The notes beneath the pieces are model-generated. The model made no database searches, was not told the origin of the DNA, and worked only from the letters and a program-made list of their open reading frames with translations. This document shows positions 38,156 through 46,427 of a stretch of 64,000 nt of DNA, piece by piece; position 1 is the first letter of the stretch; each line of letters starts with the position of its first letter. This DNA is from G963674665 sp963674665 (GTDB lineage: Bacteria; Desulfobacterota; Desulfovibrionia; Desulfovibrionales; Desulfovibrionaceae): contig CAXXPL010000001.1 in NCBI GenBank assembly GCA_963674665.2, positions 248,001-312,000 on the forward strand, given 5' to 3'. The translations under genes were made by a program, and so were the position numbers.

Positions 38156-38527
38156 ATGTCAGATGATTCCCAGCGAAAACCCGGCGGAGGCAAGGCCGAG
38201 CGCTATCTTCAACCCTCCCTGCTCCTGGCGCTCTATAACAAGCCCGACTACGGCTATGAACTCATCAAGAGCATAAACGAGTACGGCTTCATCCAGGGGG
38301 ACGCGCCTCCGGGCATGATCTACAGGCATTTGCGGCAACTGGAGGAGGATGGGATGGTGTCCTCGAACTGGGACACCCAGGAGAGCGGCCCGGCCAAACG
38401 GGTGTATGAACTCACAGCCGAGGGAAGGGACGCGCTGGCCGTATGGATCGACTACATGAATCTGCAGATTATCAGGTTGCAGGGGTTCATCAATCGTTAC
38501 GAAGAGACCGTGGGGAAGAGCGGATAG
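38156..38527 (+). CDS. PadR-family transcriptional regulator
   Basis: 123 residues. The winged helix has the usual marks: LQPSLLLALYNKPDYGYELIKSI, then GMIYRHLRQLEEDGMVSSNWD, then KRVYELTAEGRDAL. The C-terminal helix for dimerisation is short, as in subfamily PadR-s1. Effector unknown. Start has AAGGAGG. It probably represses itself and the divergent small protein gene (inference from the operators). Confidence 0.9.
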   Translation: MSDDSQRKPGGGKAERYLQPSLLLALYNKPDYGYELIKSINEYGFIQGDAPPGMIYRHLRQLEEDGMVSSNWDTQESGPAKRVYELTAEGRDALAVWIDYMNLQIIRLQGFINRYEETVGKSG

Positions 38528-38698
38528 GCTCCGTCAAATGTGATGACCTCGAATTTCTTGTTTGTTGATTTCCTGGAAGAACGCTTCGTCGAATAAAATT
38601 TCGGCTCGCTTGTGGCGCGGATGATCAGGGAGCGATCTTGCGGCCGCCCGTAATGCAACCATTCGGAAATGAAGCGGACATGGCTTTGGTAGGTGGAA

Positions 38699-38722
38699 GC
38701 GCGAGGAGGTGCCCCCTCGCGC
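38699..38722 (-). terminator. Hairpin terminator of the TiaS-like gene
   Basis: GCGCGAGG pairs with CCTCGCGC. It sits 12 bases after the minus-strand stop codon. Confidence 0.6.
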
Positions 38723-38734
38723 GGTGATATTTAG

Positions 38735-39466
38735 TCAACTCGCCTTGGCGTGGCGCTTGCCGCCAAGTGACTGCCACACTCCTTCCTGGACCTTTTTCAC
38801 GGGAAGCACGGCGCGTGCGCCCCACAGCCGGGGGCGGCACCAGGAGTTGGTAAGTACGACGTCCCGAGGCGAGGGGAGTTCGGCGTCCCTGTCCAGCGAG
38901 GCCACCATGATGTTTCTGGTTTCCAGTTCGTTCACCTGCACGTTGTCTGGGATGCTCCTGAGTCCGCCGTACTCGATGAAGCGGCCGCTCCAGCCCCAGG
39001 CGGTGAGGCCCACCGAGGCGGTGGCGCCGATGAGCCCGTCATTGGACCCGCCGTGACCGGAAACATGGATTCCCTTTCCGGCACTCATGGCCTCACGCTG
39101 CGTTGCGAGGCGTTTGGCGCACTCCCGGCCAAACTCCACGAGTACGCCCATTGATCTGGTGTCGCAGGGCGCCACGCACAGCCCCGGGTCGCTTCCAGGC
39201 AGGGAGAGGGCCTCGATGTGCGCTGTTGCGCGCTCCACCAGCGGGGTGAAGAAGTCAGGATCAGGGGCGTCCACCACCAGACAGGCAGCACTGTTGTGCG
39301 AGGTGTAGGGGACGTCATCGTGGACGAGAAGCTGTTGCCGCACCACGCCGTGCAATGTGCATCCCTCAGGGAGTTCGGATTCGAACCAGCGGGCGAGCTT
39401 GCCTGTTCCGCGGTCCGCTTCCAGGGTGTCGGTGTCGTCCATGCCGATGAAGAATCTTACAGCCAT
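38735..39466 (-). CDS. TiaS-like (agmatidine synthetase-related) protein
   Basis: 243 residues. FFIGMDDTDTLEADRGTGKLARW resembles the N-terminal GIDDTDSxxGxCT block of archaeal TiaS, and HVSGHGGSNDGLIGATASVGLTAWG resembles its GSNDGLIGAxAAIG block. Archaeal TiaS attaches agmatine to C34 of tRNA-Ile2 and has extra OB-fold and zinc domains that are missing here. Bacteria use TilS for that tRNA, so this shorter protein must do something else. Family call is moderate; function unknown. Confidence 0.65.
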   Translation of the reverse strand: MAVRFFIGMDDTDTLEADRGTGKLARWFESELPEGCTLHGVVRQQLLVHDDVPYTSHNSAACLVVDAPDPDFFTPLVERATAHIEALSLPGSDPGLCVAPCDTRSMGVLVEFGRECAKRLATQREAMSAGKGIHVSGHGGSNDGLIGATASVGLTAWGWSGRFIEYGGLRSIPDNVQVNELETRNIMVASLDRDAELPSPRDVVLTNSWCRPRLWGARAVLPVKKVQEGVWQSLGGKRHAKAS

Positions 39467-40200
39467 GATGCGTCACATCCTTTTGTTTTGAGTGTGAATT
39501 CGCGCCATGTCGCGCTGTCCTGAACATGTCGCGGGGGAGGGGGGGGCCACCTGCCTTGTGCCGAATGGGGGCGGCATGTGTGATATTGTGTAAACTGCAA
39601 TTATTTTACCTTGTTATAAGTAAAATCCTCTTGAGCGGGTTAGGTTTGGAAATCTAGTTCTATTTCAAAAAAAATACAACATTAATAGTCTATTCATGAA
39701 TAGATGAAAATCGGGATGAAATGAATTTACTGTCACACTTTTGCCAGAATGTGAGCGTAATTGAACGAATAATGCATAGCCATTTACGCAAGAAAAACTC
39801 GTTCCATCAGTAGTGCAATGCGGGAGGTATAGGTAAGGCCGGATTAAATTGGCTGCAACGTGTTGTTGTGGCCCAAATGCATGACGTCCTCTCGTGGCAC
39901 CGCACTTCTGGGAGTAGGGGTGACTGAAATGGAAGTTTGCCATATTGTTAACTGATTTTTAAAGCTTAAATGAGTAATTCTTGGTTGATGTTCATAGAGA
40001 TAACAACGATGGATATTCTGCTCTTGTGTGGTCATGGCTGAGAAGATGTCGAAAAACCGGGAGGAGAGTTCAGGTGTCGCATGCAACAAACCGGAATTGC
40101 AGGGTAAGAATGTCTACTTAAAATGAGTTGTAAAAACAATGAATTAACCTGGACGGCACGGCTCAACCCCTTTCCCGCCTGGAAAAAAAGGAGTTGAAAG
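39467..40200. other. AT-rich intergenic region upstream of the HU gene
   Basis: About 730 bases, distinctly AT-rich from 39580 on, with poly-A/T tracts. Short open frames exist on the minus strand but lack ribosome sites and protein-like composition. No gene, tRNA or repeat copy is recognised. Confidence 0.4.
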
Positions 40201-40229
40201 TGGACAAGCGCATGATGAACTGCTATTTA
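40201..40229 (+). promoter_or_regulatory. Candidate sigma-70 promoter of the HU gene
   Basis: TGGACA, 17 bases, TATTTA. It lies about 130 bases upstream of the HU start. Match only; no other data. Confidence 0.4.
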
Positions 40230-40358
40230 GCGCCACGACTCTAGTTTCAGGCGGCATCCTGGCTTGCACATTTCCTCGTGAAAAGCTATGGATGCCGGGT
40301 ATTGTTCAGTATTAACCATAAACAGTTCGGCGAAAGCCGACCGTTGGGAGAAAGTGCG

Positions 40359-40634
40359 ATGACCAAAGCGGATTTGATCAACATTATCCAATCCAAAGCT
40401 GGCCTGGAAACGAAAGCTGCCGCCGGGAAAGCCCTGGACGCCACCTTGGACGCCATCAGCGAAGCGCTGGCCGGTGGTGACGCCATCACCCTGGTTGGCT
40501 TCGGCACCTTCAAAGTCTCCGAGCGTGCCGCCCGCACCGGTCGCAACCCTCGCACCGGCGAGGAAATCCAGATTCCCGCCGCCAAGACCGTGAAATTTAC
40601 TCCTGGCAAACGTCTGAAAGACGCTGTCAGCTAG
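40359..40634 (+). CDS. hup: HU-family DNA-binding protein
   Basis: 91 residues, the standard HU length. MTKADLINIIQSKAGLETKAAAGKALDATLDAI, then VGFGTFKVSERAARTGRNPRTGEEIQIPAAKTVKFTPGK, with the DNA-intercalating Pro in NPRTGEE. It bends and compacts DNA in the nucleoid. The ATG at 40359 has GGGAGAAAG upstream; the frame upstream of it is noncoding. Confidence 0.95.
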   Translation: MTKADLINIIQSKAGLETKAAAGKALDATLDAISEALAGGDAITLVGFGTFKVSERAARTGRNPRTGEEIQIPAAKTVKFTPGKRLKDAVS

Positions 40635-40654
40635 ACACAGGCGTTTTCTTCCCC

Positions 40655-40681
40655 GGGCCGTTCCCTTCTGGGGAGCGGCCC
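40655..40681 (+). terminator. Hairpin after the HU gene
   Basis: GGGCCGTTCCC pairs with GGGGAGCGGCCC. It is 20 bases past the stop and not followed by a T-run, so termination may be partial. Confidence 0.55.
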
Positions 40682-40722
40682 GCTCCTTCGAACCGGCCGG
40701 TGCCCACGGCAAGGGGTTTTGA

Positions 40723-41082
40723 ATGCGCACACTCTATTGCGTTCAGGACTTCGGCCACGAGCGTTTCCAGCGGGTGGTGGACGGGGGGTTTCATCGTCTC
40801 CAGGTCTTCAACGCGGACAAGAGCGAATTGCTCGCGGAAGAGGCCAGCGAAACGGTGGTGGAATCCCACCCCTTCACTTGCGCCGAGTGCGGTGCTCCTG
40901 TCATTGATTTCGACTCCCCCCATCTGTCCCACGACCTGCGTCTCCTGATCAACAACCTCGAGTCCGGTATCTTTTCCGGCAGCGATGAGGCGCGCCGGCA
41001 ATTCTTCGATACCGTGAAGACAGTCCAGGGCAAGGATATCCCGGCCCTGCTGAACGCACTGTCCAAGGCCCTGTGGTTCTAG
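40723..41082 (+). CDS. Conserved hypothetical protein with one CxxC
   Basis: 119 residues, acidic, no signal peptide. TCAECGAPVIDFDSPHLS suggests half a zinc knuckle or redox site; the C-terminal part (FFDTVKTVQGKDIPALLNALSKALWF) looks helical. Start has AAGGGG. Family unknown. Its TAG stop is the first triplet of repeat copy F. Confidence 0.7.
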   Translation: MRTLYCVQDFGHERFQRVVDGGFHRLQVFNADKSELLAEEASETVVESHPFTCAECGAPVIDFDSPHLSHDLRLLINNLESGIFSGSDEARRQFFDTVKTVQGKDIPALLNALSKALWF

Positions 41083-41232
41083 GAAGCACTGCCTAATTAC
41101 CCCCTTGGCTTCGTTGTTGCGAAAAAGGCAACCCCTTGTGTATGTTCAGCTATACGCGGCCTTGCCTTTTCCTTGCGCTTCGCCTGCGAACAATTCCACA
41201 GCATTTCCGCAAATGTGACTGCTCGGCGCCTC
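41080..41232 (+). repeat. Palindromic repeat element, copy F (full length)
   Basis: TAGGAAGCACTGCCTAATTAC opens at the stop codon of the upstream gene. Inner arms GCGAAAAAGGCAA and TTGCCTTTTCCTTGCG, and TGTATG.../...TATACG pair. The tail ends near TCGGCGCCTCC. Confidence 0.85.
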
Positions 41233-41368
41233 CCTGTGGCTTTCCCGCCCCGCACTTTACCCCTCTTCTGGTTCATGCCATAGTGCATGCTACCGAACCA
41301 TGTTCAATACGGCGGCCGCTCCCTGCATTTGGGTTTGCCGCCCGTTATTCACGCAGGAGGTATACGGG

Positions 41369-41812
41369 ATGAGCAGGAAAACGAACGCAACGCGTGGTCA
41401 TATCATCTTCCTGGTGATCCTGGCGGTTCTGCTGGCCGGAGCCGGAACCGCCATGGGGGGGAACGCAATGATCTGGAAGGACGACAAGGGCGGGATTCAC
41501 ATTGGTGATAAACCGCCGGGAAACGAGGGCGCCTCGCGAAGCGTGGGTACGGCCAAACACGTACCCAGACAAAAGGCCGACATCGAGATCTACGTCACCG
41601 ACACCTGCCCCCACTGCATCAAGGCGATCAACTACCTGAAGTCAAAGGGGCTCCGTTTCAAGACATACAACGTGCAGCATGACCGCACCGCGGCCCAGCG
41701 CATGCTCAAACTCAGCGGCGGAGCCCGTGGCGTTCCCTTTGCCATCATCAATGGCACCAAACTGCGCGGGTTCTCGGAAAAATCCTATGAAGCCGCCCTG
41801 TCCAAGAAGTGA
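41369..41812 (+). CDS. Membrane-anchored DUF4124-glutaredoxin protein
   Basis: 147 residues. An N-terminal membrane anchor or signal peptide (IIFLVILAVLLAGAG) is followed by a DUF4124 block (MIWKDDKGGIHIGDKPPG) and a glutaredoxin domain with TDTCPHCIKAINYLKSKGL, GGARGVPFAIING and a final GFSEKSYEAAL. The CPHC pair faces the periplasm and would exchange disulfides there. Start chosen for AGGAGG. Confidence 0.88.
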   Translation: MSRKTNATRGHIIFLVILAVLLAGAGTAMGGNAMIWKDDKGGIHIGDKPPGNEGASRSVGTAKHVPRQKADIEIYVTDTCPHCIKAINYLKSKGLRFKTYNVQHDRTAAQRMLKLSGGARGVPFAIINGTKLRGFSEKSYEAALSKK

Positions 41813-41956
41813 TTACGAGACAATAGAGGCTTGCTTGGCAAGGAAAGGGGGGCTCCCTCTCGCGTTTCTCTTGTCAAAGTGTATGTGGTAGGAATTGTGG
41901 TGAGTCGGGGGAAGGGTTCCGTCCCGGGATAACACCAAGTGATGACGAACCGAGCC

Positions 41957-42196
41957 CTAAAGCACGGTGCGGACCAGCACGCCTCCGTTACGCTCCACCG
42001 GGTCGGTGGGAACTTCCTGGGGGTACCAGATGCCGTGCTCCCTGTAGGCTTGAGCGGTCTTTTCGTTGGCCACCCGTGCGCGGGCCATGGCTATCCAGGC
42101 ATCCTGCCCCTGTTCCTCCACGGAGTATTCCACGCGGGAAAGCCCTCCTCCGCCGACACTTCCGGTGTGGTTGTCAAAGTAGAATCCGTTGGACAT
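41957..42196 (-). CDS. Small hypothetical protein divergent from the OmpR-type regulator
   Basis: 79 residues (ATG at 42196 after GGGGAATCGAGGG). Composition is protein-like (MSNGFYFDNHTGSVGGGGLS, EYSVEEQGQDAWIAMARARV) with no membrane segment. Unknown family. The 135-base divergent spacer to the regulator gene suggests shared control. Confidence 0.5.
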   Translation of the reverse strand: MSNGFYFDNHTGSVGGGGLSRVEYSVEEQGQDAWIAMARARVANEKTAQAYREHGIWYPQEVPTDPVERNGGVLVRTVL

Positions 42197-42331
42197 GCCC
42201 TCGATTCCCCGTCCGCTGCGGCGATTGCCTTTGCGGTGTCCTGTGCTATACTTGAGTAACCAGAATACAAATATATACATCGAAGCCGGGCAGGGCAAGA
42301 CGGTTTGTCCGGATCAAGGACTGGAGACGCC

Positions 42332-43009
42332 ATGCGCATACTGGTCATAGAAGACGATCTGGAAGCGGCGGCCTACATGGTCAAGGGCCTGAAGGAGAGC
42401 GGCTGCGTGGTGGACCATGCTGCCGACGGCAAGGACGGGTTGTTCATGGCGGCCTCGGAGAACTACGACGCCCTGATCGTGGACCGCATGCTGCCCGGCA
42501 AAGACGGCCTGAGCATCATCAAGACCCTGCGCTCCACCGGGAACAAGACTCCGGTGCTGATCCTCAGCGCTCTGGGCGAGGTGGACGACCGGGTCAAGGG
42601 GCTGCGGGCCGGGGGCGACGACTACATGACCAAGCCCTACGCCTTTGCCGAACTGCTGGCCCGGCTCGAGGCCCTGCAGCGCCGCGGCAAGGTGGAGGCC
42701 GCCAACACCACCCTGGCCGTGGCCGACCTGGAGATGGACCTGGTCACCAGGACCGTGAAGCGCGCGGGCAGGGTCATCGACCTGCAGCCCAAGGAGTTCG
42801 CCCTGCTGGAGTATCTGATGCGCCACGCCGGTTCCATCGTCACACGCACCATGCTGCTGGAAAAGGTCTGGGACTACTCCTTCGATCCACAGACCAATGT
42901 CATCGACGTGCACATCAGCCGTCTGCGCCAGAAGATCGACAAGGGCTTTGACAAGCCCCTGCTGCACACCATCCGGGGCGCGGGCTACAGTCTCCATGGC
43001 GCCGATTAA
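42332..43009 (+). CDS. OmpR-family response regulator
   Basis: 225 residues. REC domain with EDD at 7-9, the phospho-Asp in IVDRMLPGKDG and the Lys in YMTKPYAF; then a winged-helix C-terminal domain (LQPKEFALLEYLMRHAGSIVTRTMLLEKVW... NVIDVHISRLRQKI). This is the CusR/CopR-like layout. It overlaps the kinase gene by 14 bases. Confidence 0.93.
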   Translation: MRILVIEDDLEAAAYMVKGLKESGCVVDHAADGKDGLFMAASENYDALIVDRMLPGKDGLSIIKTLRSTGNKTPVLILSALGEVDDRVKGLRAGGDDYMTKPYAFAELLARLEALQRRGKVEAANTTLAVADLEMDLVTRTVKRAGRVIDLQPKEFALLEYLMRHAGSIVTRTMLLEKVWDYSFDPQTNVIDVHISRLRQKIDKGFDKPLLHTIRGAGYSLHGAD

Positions 43010-44402
43010 CATTCTCCGATCCACATCCTTCAGGTTGGCGCTGCTCTACCTGTTGCTCTTCGCCTTCAGCGTCGTGGTGCTGCTGGGCTTCATCTACTGG
43101 CGCACCGAGGGGTTTCTGGTCAGCCAGACCGAGGAGACCATCAACGCCGAAATCCTGGGCCTGTCCGAGCGCTACGAGCTCCTGGGCCTGGCCGGACTCA
43201 TTCACATCATCAACGAACGCATCACCAACGACACCATCCGCTCCAGTATCTACCTGCTCGCCGACACCGAATTGCACCCCCTGGCCGGGAATCTGGACCG
43301 TTGGCCGCAGGAGCGCATGCCCCTGCGCGACTGGCAGAGTCTGAACCTCACCTCCAAGCAGGGCAAGACAACCCGCAAGGCCATGCTGCGGCACGTGTCC
43401 CTGGAGGGCGGGTTCCATCTGCTGGTTGGACGCGACGACACGGAAAAGTCCCGGGTGGAGAAGCTGATTATCAAGTCCATGGGGTGGGGCTTTGCCCTGA
43501 CCCTGGTGCTGGGGCTGTTCGGCGGGGTGTTCATGAGCCGGAGCATGCTGCGCCGCATCGAGGTCATCAACCGCGCCACACGTGAGATCATGCGAGGCGA
43601 CCTCTCCAGGCGCATCCCCATGCAGGGAACCCAGGACGAGTTCGATCAGCACGTCCAGAACCTCAACGACATGCTGGACCGCATCGAGAAGCTCATGGAC
43701 GGGGTGCGGCAGGTTTCCGACAATATCGCCCATGACTTGCGCAGCCCCTTGAACCGCCTCCGGGCCAGGCTGGAGGTGGCCCTGTTCCACAAGAACGATG
43801 CGGAAGCCTACAGAGCCGCCATCGAGCAGGCCATTGCCGGTACCGATGAACTCATAGGCACCTTCAACGCCCTGCTCAAAATCGCCCAGGCCGAAATCGG
43901 CCTCAAGCGCGAAGATATCGTGATCCTTCACCTGGATGTCATCGCCAGGGACATGGCCGAGTTGTATGAACCCCTGGCCGAGGAAAAGGGCATTGTCCTG
44001 AAGACAAAAGAGCTGGCCCGGGTGGAACTCGAGGGAGACAGGCACCTGCTCTCCCAGGCAGTGGCCAATCTGTTGGACAATGCCATCAAGTACACGCCCC
44101 AAGGGGGGAGGATACAGATCTCCCTGGTGCGCAACCGGCGCTACGCCACCCTCACTGTGGCGGACAGCGGGCCGGGTATTCCAAGGGAGGCCAGGGAGAA
44201 CGTCCTGCGCAGGTTCTACCGCCTGGAGGGAAGCCGCAACACGCCCGGTAGCGGCCTGGGGCTGTCGCTGGTGGCCGCGGTGGTCAAGCTGCACAACGCG
44301 GAGCTGCGCATGGAGGACAACCAACCCGGAGTGCGTATCAGCATCATTTTCGATATGTTGGAGCTGCAGCCTTCACGATCCCAGATCCCAAAGTCCGTCT
44401 AG
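42996..44402 (+). CDS. Sensor histidine kinase of the OmpR pair
   Basis: 468 residues. Membrane segment 10-35, periplasmic loop to about 165, second segment about 168-190, HAMP (SRSMLRRIEVINRATREIMRGDLSRRI), HisKA with NIAHDLRSPLNRLRARLE, HATPase with NLLDNAIKYTPQGG, DSGPGIP and GSGLGLSLVAAVVKLH. A typical CusS-like kinase; the ligand is not visible. The ATG at 42996 lies within the regulator gene. Confidence 0.93.
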   Translation: MAPINILRSTSFRLALLYLLLFAFSVVVLLGFIYWRTEGFLVSQTEETINAEILGLSERYELLGLAGLIHIINERITNDTIRSSIYLLADTELHPLAGNLDRWPQERMPLRDWQSLNLTSKQGKTTRKAMLRHVSLEGGFHLLVGRDDTEKSRVEKLIIKSMGWGFALTLVLGLFGGVFMSRSMLRRIEVINRATREIMRGDLSRRIPMQGTQDEFDQHVQNLNDMLDRIEKLMDGVRQVSDNIAHDLRSPLNRLRARLEVALFHKNDAEAYRAAIEQAIAGTDELIGTFNALLKIAQAEIGLKREDIVILHLDVIARDMAELYEPLAEEKGIVLKTKELARVELEGDRHLLSQAVANLLDNAIKYTPQGGRIQISLVRNRRYATLTVADSGPGIPREARENVLRRFYRLEGSRNTPGSGLGLSLVAAVVKLHNAELRMEDNQPGVRISIIFDMLELQPSRSQIPKSV

Positions 44403-44981
44403 CCTTCCCTTTACCGGCCACACCGCGTACCGCTGATTGATGTCCGAAAGCCCCAGGGAGCCGTTGTACAGGTACATGTACCAGGCGGTGTCGTTCTCCA
44501 ACCTGGTGCTGGACCAGAAATATTGCGTGCTGGCCTGGAAGAACAGGTCCCCTTCGCTCCAGCGCCCGGTTCCCATGGCGTTGGGCAGCGCGGGGTTGAA
44601 ATACTCCATAACCGGCAGGGTCATGATCTCCCGGATGGACGGCAGGCGCCAGTCGCCCGGCCTTGAACCGTCCTGCAGCACCATGTCCTCGCACCGGGTT
44701 CCGTCGTGCAGCTCGGATGCCGAGCGCATGGCCTCGTTCCAGGTGCGCCCCCCGACACAGTTGGCATGACGCAGCCAGATCAGCCCCGAGCGGGTGTCTG
44801 TGACGGTACCGTCCTTGTTGTCGATGAACCTGGGGCGCTGCAGGGGCACGTCACCGGCGGCAATGCCGCCCTTTTTCAAGCCATGGGAGCGGGGCGCAGG
44901 CAATGGCCCGTCCGCCTGCCCAAGGCGCGGAGACGTCCACAGGCTGGCGCAGAGCAGCGCCAGGTTAAGGGCGACGATCAT
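44373..44981 (-). CDS. DUF1566 (Lcl-like) secreted protein
   Basis: 202 residues with a signal peptide (VALNLALLCASLW). DNKDGTVTDTRSGLIWLRHANCVGGRTW and GDWRLPSIREIMTL... YFWSST... YAVWPVK mark the DUF1566 fold found in surface and phage-tail-like proteins. The ATG at 44981 overlaps the upstream TGA stop as ATGA. It converges on and overlaps the kinase gene by 30 bases. Confidence 0.8.
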   Translation of the reverse strand: MIVALNLALLCASLWTSPRLGQADGPLPAPRSHGLKKGGIAAGDVPLQRPRFIDNKDGTVTDTRSGLIWLRHANCVGGRTWNEAMRSASELHDGTRCEDMVLQDGSRPGDWRLPSIREIMTLPVMEYFNPALPNAMGTGRWSEGDLFFQASTQYFWSSTRLENDTAWYMYLYNGSLGLSDINQRYAVWPVKGRLDGLWDLGS

Positions 44982-45259
44982 TGACAGCGCCAGCAGGCGG
45001 CCCAGGCGGCGTCGTTGGGTGTCTGGAATCGTTCTTGGGAGGGTATGCCTTTGCATTGCACGTAGTAGATGTCAAAGGTTGGCACGTAGGACACGGTCGC
45101 TATGCGTTGTCCATTACGCAGTATGTGCACGCTCTGCAACTTGCTCTTGCCGTAGTTGGCGTTTTCATAGCTGCAAACAGGGTGGTCGACGCCGGCGACG
45201 GCCAGGGAGCACGCCATCGTGATCACCAGCAGCACGCAGCCGGCAAAGGCTTTGGTCAT
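44978..45259 (-). CDS. Small periplasmic protein coupled to the DUF1566 gene
   Basis: 93 residues. Signal peptide MTKAFAGCVLLVITMACSLAVAG; the mature part (CSYENANYGKSKLQSVHILRNGQRIATVSYVPTFDIYYVQC) has about four Cys that could form two disulfides and ends in WRCQ. No family known. Start has CAGGAGAAG. It is the first of a two-gene unit with an ATGA overlap. Confidence 0.7.
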   Translation of the reverse strand: MTKAFAGCVLLVITMACSLAVAGVDHPVCSYENANYGKSKLQSVHILRNGQRIATVSYVPTFDIYYVQCKGIPSQERFQTPNDAAWAACWRCQ

Positions 45260-45300
45260 TCAGCTTCTCCTGCGTCGCTGTCCATCCGGAACAAAGGGGT

Positions 45301-45327
45301 GAGGAGGCGCCGCAGGTGCGCGCTCCT
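45301..45327 (-). terminator. Hairpin after gpmA
   Basis: GAGGAGGCGC pairs imperfectly with GCGCGCTCCTC, ten bases past the gpmA stop. Confidence 0.5.
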
Positions 45328-45336
45328 CTCGACAGC

Positions 45337-46083
45337 CTACTTGTTCTTTGCCTGGTCCGCCACCGCCTTGGCCTTGGCCGCCACGGCCTCCTGATCCCCA
45401 AGGTAGTGGTGCCCCAAGGGCTTCAATTTCTTGTCCAGCTCGTAGACCAGGGGCACTCCCGTGGGAATGTTCAGCTTGGCAATGGCATCATCTTCCATGT
45501 TGTCGAGATATTTGACAATGGCGCGCAGGCTGTTGCCATGGGCCGAGACCAGAACCCGGCGGCCGCTCAGGATCTCCGGCGCCAGGATCTCGTGCCAGAA
45601 GGGCAGGACCCGGGCGACAGTGTCCTTGAGGCTCTCTGCCAGAGGGAGGCGCTCGGCCGGGATGTCGGCGTACCGGCGTTCGTTCCCGGGAAAACGCGGA
45701 TCCGATGGCTCCAGCGAAGGCGGCGGGGTGTCGTAGCTGCGGCGCCAGACAAACACCTGTTCGTCACCGTATTTCTCCGCGGTCTCGGCCTTGTTGAGGC
45801 CTTGCAGCGCTCCGTAATGCCGTTCGTTGAGCTCCCAGTGTTTGAACACGGGGAGCCACATGAGGTCCATGACGTCGAGCACTATGTCCAAGGTCTTCAC
45901 CGCCCGCCGCAGGTAGGAAGTATAGCAGACATCGAAGTCGAAGCCTTCCTTGCGCAGCAGCTCCGCGCCTTCGCGCGCTTCCTGGCGGCCGAGGTCCGTA
46001 AGGTCCACATCGGTCCATCCGGTGAATCGGTTCTCCAGATTCCAGGCACTCTGACCGTGACGTATGAATACCACCTTGTACAT
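45337..46083 (-). CDS. gpmA: 2,3-bisphosphoglycerate-dependent phosphoglycerate mutase
   Basis: 248 residues, the standard length. The phospho-His lies in VFIRHGQSAWN near the start; FTGWTDVDLTDLGRQEA, TSYLRRAVKTL, ELNERHYGALQG and VLVSAHGNSLRAIVKYL complete the site. It interconverts 3- and 2-phosphoglycerate with the bisphosphate cofactor. The last residues are Ala/Lys-rich. It duplicates the step of the archaeal-type enzyme at 21 kb. Start has AGGAG. Confidence 0.97.
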   Translation of the reverse strand: MYKVVFIRHGQSAWNLENRFTGWTDVDLTDLGRQEAREGAELLRKEGFDFDVCYTSYLRRAVKTLDIVLDVMDLMWLPVFKHWELNERHYGALQGLNKAETAEKYGDEQVFVWRRSYDTPPPSLEPSDPRFPGNERRYADIPAERLPLAESLKDTVARVLPFWHEILAPEILSGRRVLVSAHGNSLRAIVKYLDNMEDDAIAKLNIPTGVPLVYELDKKLKPLGHHYLGDQEAVAAKAKAVADQAKNK

Positions 46084-46427
46084 GACACAGGCTCCTGTGG
46101 TGAGTTTGTGCGCTTTAACGTGCTCAACGCGTCGGATGCGCCGTCTTTCCCGGTTTACAGCGTGAATGATACATCAGGGCGTGGGAAAAGAACAGGCCCG
46201 TGGAAAATGAAAGGCAAGGCGTTGGGAGTGCTCTCGCTCCCCGATTTGTCAAAGTGTACGGATTGAGTTCGGTTTGCTGGACAAGAGGCGTTAAACATGT
46301 GTATATTTTTGAAAAAGTGTTCCAATTGGAAAATTGTGCGCCTATGATGGTGCATTCGACCGGATATGTGGAACAGAAGGTGTTGGTGCCCGTGGATCCT
46401 GGGGATTCTTGATTCGGTGCACGACGG
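46084..46427. other. Spacer between gpmA and the six-PAS kinase
   Basis: 344 bases, mixed composition, with no gene or clear promoter seen. An AT-rich patch at 46285-46335 may hold the kinase promoter. Confidence 0.3.

Noticed and set aside
39665..39943. Minus-strand 92-codon frame upstream of HU
   Set aside because: AT-rich spacer, no ribosome site, composition not protein-like.
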